Positions 5,786-6,583 of a stretch of DNA of 6,583 bases are shown here, in pieces (the first letter of the stretch is position 1; every line of letters begins with the position of its first letter). The DNA is taken from contig MAXR01000382.1 of the NCBI GenBank assembly GCA_001751155.1, positions 1 to 6,583 on the forward strand, in the 5' to 3' direction. Origin of the DNA: Desulfuromonadales bacterium C00003068 (lineage in GTDB: Bacteria; Desulfobacterota; Desulfuromonadia; Desulfuromonadales; Desulfuromonadaceae). The notes below the pieces were generated by a model, which saw only the letters and a program-made list of their open reading frames with translations, was not told the origin of the DNA and did not search any database. A program made the translations under genes and the position numbers.

Positions 5786-6583
5786 TTGGATATCCGTGAA
5801 TTTTCAAATCAGCTTGCACAAGCGACAAAAAACCTAAGCCCCGAAGAGCGTTCATCTTTAAAGAAGATGTTTGAGGGGATCTCTTCAGATATTGCCAATG
5901 GTACGTCTGTTGAACTTGCGACCATGGCGCCACCGTGCGCTGGCATTCCCAATGGCCCCACCGAGCGCCACTTAAAACTGAAGGAAAAATTCCTCACCCA
6001 CGTGCCGACCGTTACCATCCACCGTGCACGTGCCATTACCAAAATTGCCAAGGAAAACCCCGGTCTGCCGAAGGCGATTTTGCGTGGCAAGAGCTTCAAG
6101 TATTGCTGTGAGACTGCACCGTTGGTGATTCAGGACAATGAACTTATCGTCGGTTCTCCTTGCGGCGCTCCTCGCGCGGGCGCTTTCTCTCCTGATATCG
6201 CTTGGCGCTGGATGCAAGATGAGATTGATACCATCAGCACCCGTCCTCAAGATCCCTTCTACATCTCCGACGAGGACAAGACGGTGATGCGTGAAGAACT
6301 GTTCCCGTTCTGGGAAGGGCAGTCTGTCGATGAGTATTGCGAGCAGCAGTACCGTGAAGCGGGTATGTGGGAACTCTCAGGTGAGTCTTATGTCTCCGAC
6401 TGCTCCTACCACGCTCAAAACGGTGGCGGCGATTCCAACCCTGGCTACGACGTCATCTTGATGAAAAAAGGGATGCTCGATATCGTCAAGGAAGCCCAAC
6501 AGGCCCTTGCCAAGTTGGATTACAAAAACCCCACTGACTTAGACAAGATCTACTTCTATAAGTCCCTCATCGATACCGCCGAA
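5786..6583 (+). CDS. cutC: Choline trimethylamine-lyase CutC, N-terminal 266 residues (runs off the window)
   Basis: CutC is a glycyl radical enzyme that cleaves choline to trimethylamine and acetaldehyde, after activation by the radical-SAM protein CutD. The visible part matches the family closely: [19 protein letters not shown] (107-125), [13 protein letters not shown] (130-142), RPQDPFYIS (153-161) and [19 protein letters not shown] (204-222). Counted from the TTG start, Tyr208 and Asp216, two residues I remember as choline-contacting in the Desulfovibrio alaskensis enzyme, fall at the same numbers. This supports both the identity and the start. The N-terminus is short, with an amphipathic stretch at about 20-36, so this is the type I enzyme of about 850 residues rather than the longer Klebsiella form. 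The catalytic Cys and the radical-bearing Gly lie beyond the edge. An alternative ATG at 5747 would add 13 residues and overlap the dehydrogenase stop, but it has no ribosome site. cutD should follow. Confidence 0.97.
   Translation, partial: MDIREFSNQLAQATKNLSPEERSSLKKMFEGISSDIANGTSVELATMAPPCAGIPNGPTERHLKLKEKFLTHVPTVTIHRARAITKIAKENPGLPKAILRGKSFKYCCETAPLVIQDNELIVGSPCGAPRAGAFSPDIAWRWMQDEIDTISTRPQDPFYISDEDKTVMREELFPFWEGQSVDEYCEQQYREAGMWELSGESYVSDCSYHAQNGGGDSNPGYDVILMKKGMLDIVKEAQQALAKLDYKNPTDLDKIYFYKSLIDTAE

Overview
The window holds the front end of a choline-degrading bacterial microcompartment locus, cut off at the right edge inside cutC (choline trimethylamine-lyase). The partial CutC has a short N-terminus, and its substrate-pocket residues fall at the numbers I remember for the Desulfovibrio alaskensis enzyme (Tyr208, Asp216). 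This points to the Desulfovibrio-type (type I, GRM1-like) cut cluster rather than the Klebsiella type with a long N-terminal extension. The host is probably an anaerobic or facultative proteobacterium of moderate GC content, perhaps a marine sulfate reducer related to Desulfovibrio. The sequence alone does not fix the genus.

Layout from left to right. A MerR-family regulator with a BmrR/GyrI-like effector domain (118-963, minus strand) faces away from the rest. A 690-bp gene-free stretch follows and ends in a MerR-type promoter (1529-1560). This promoter drives a two-gene unit: a ten-helix DMT/EamA-like permease (1654-2742) and an 87-residue winged-helix-like small protein (2744-3007), closed by a strong hairpin terminator (3065-3103). 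After about 350 bp without genes, a second, nearly identical MerR-type promoter (3451-3482) starts the catabolic operon: a tandem-BMC-domain shell protein (3540-4163), an acylating aldehyde dehydrogenase homologue with a C-terminal encapsulation-like helix (4245-5750), and cutC (5786 onward).

How the parts fit together (inference). The MerR protein probably senses choline or a related cationic amine. It would switch on both promoters by untwisting their over-long 20-bp spacers. The permease would move a substrate or product. CutC would cleave choline to trimethylamine and acetaldehyde inside a protein shell, and an aldehyde dehydrogenase would turn acetaldehyde into acetyl-CoA.

Two observations stand out. 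First, the two operator-promoters match at 19 of 22 positions, which ties the transporter unit and the microcompartment operon into one regulon. Second, the aldehyde dehydrogenase has serine both where the catalytic cysteine should be (Ser251) and where the oxyanion-hole asparagine should be (Ser120), although the rest of the protein is intact. It may be a pseudoenzyme or a divergent enzyme carried inside the compartment.
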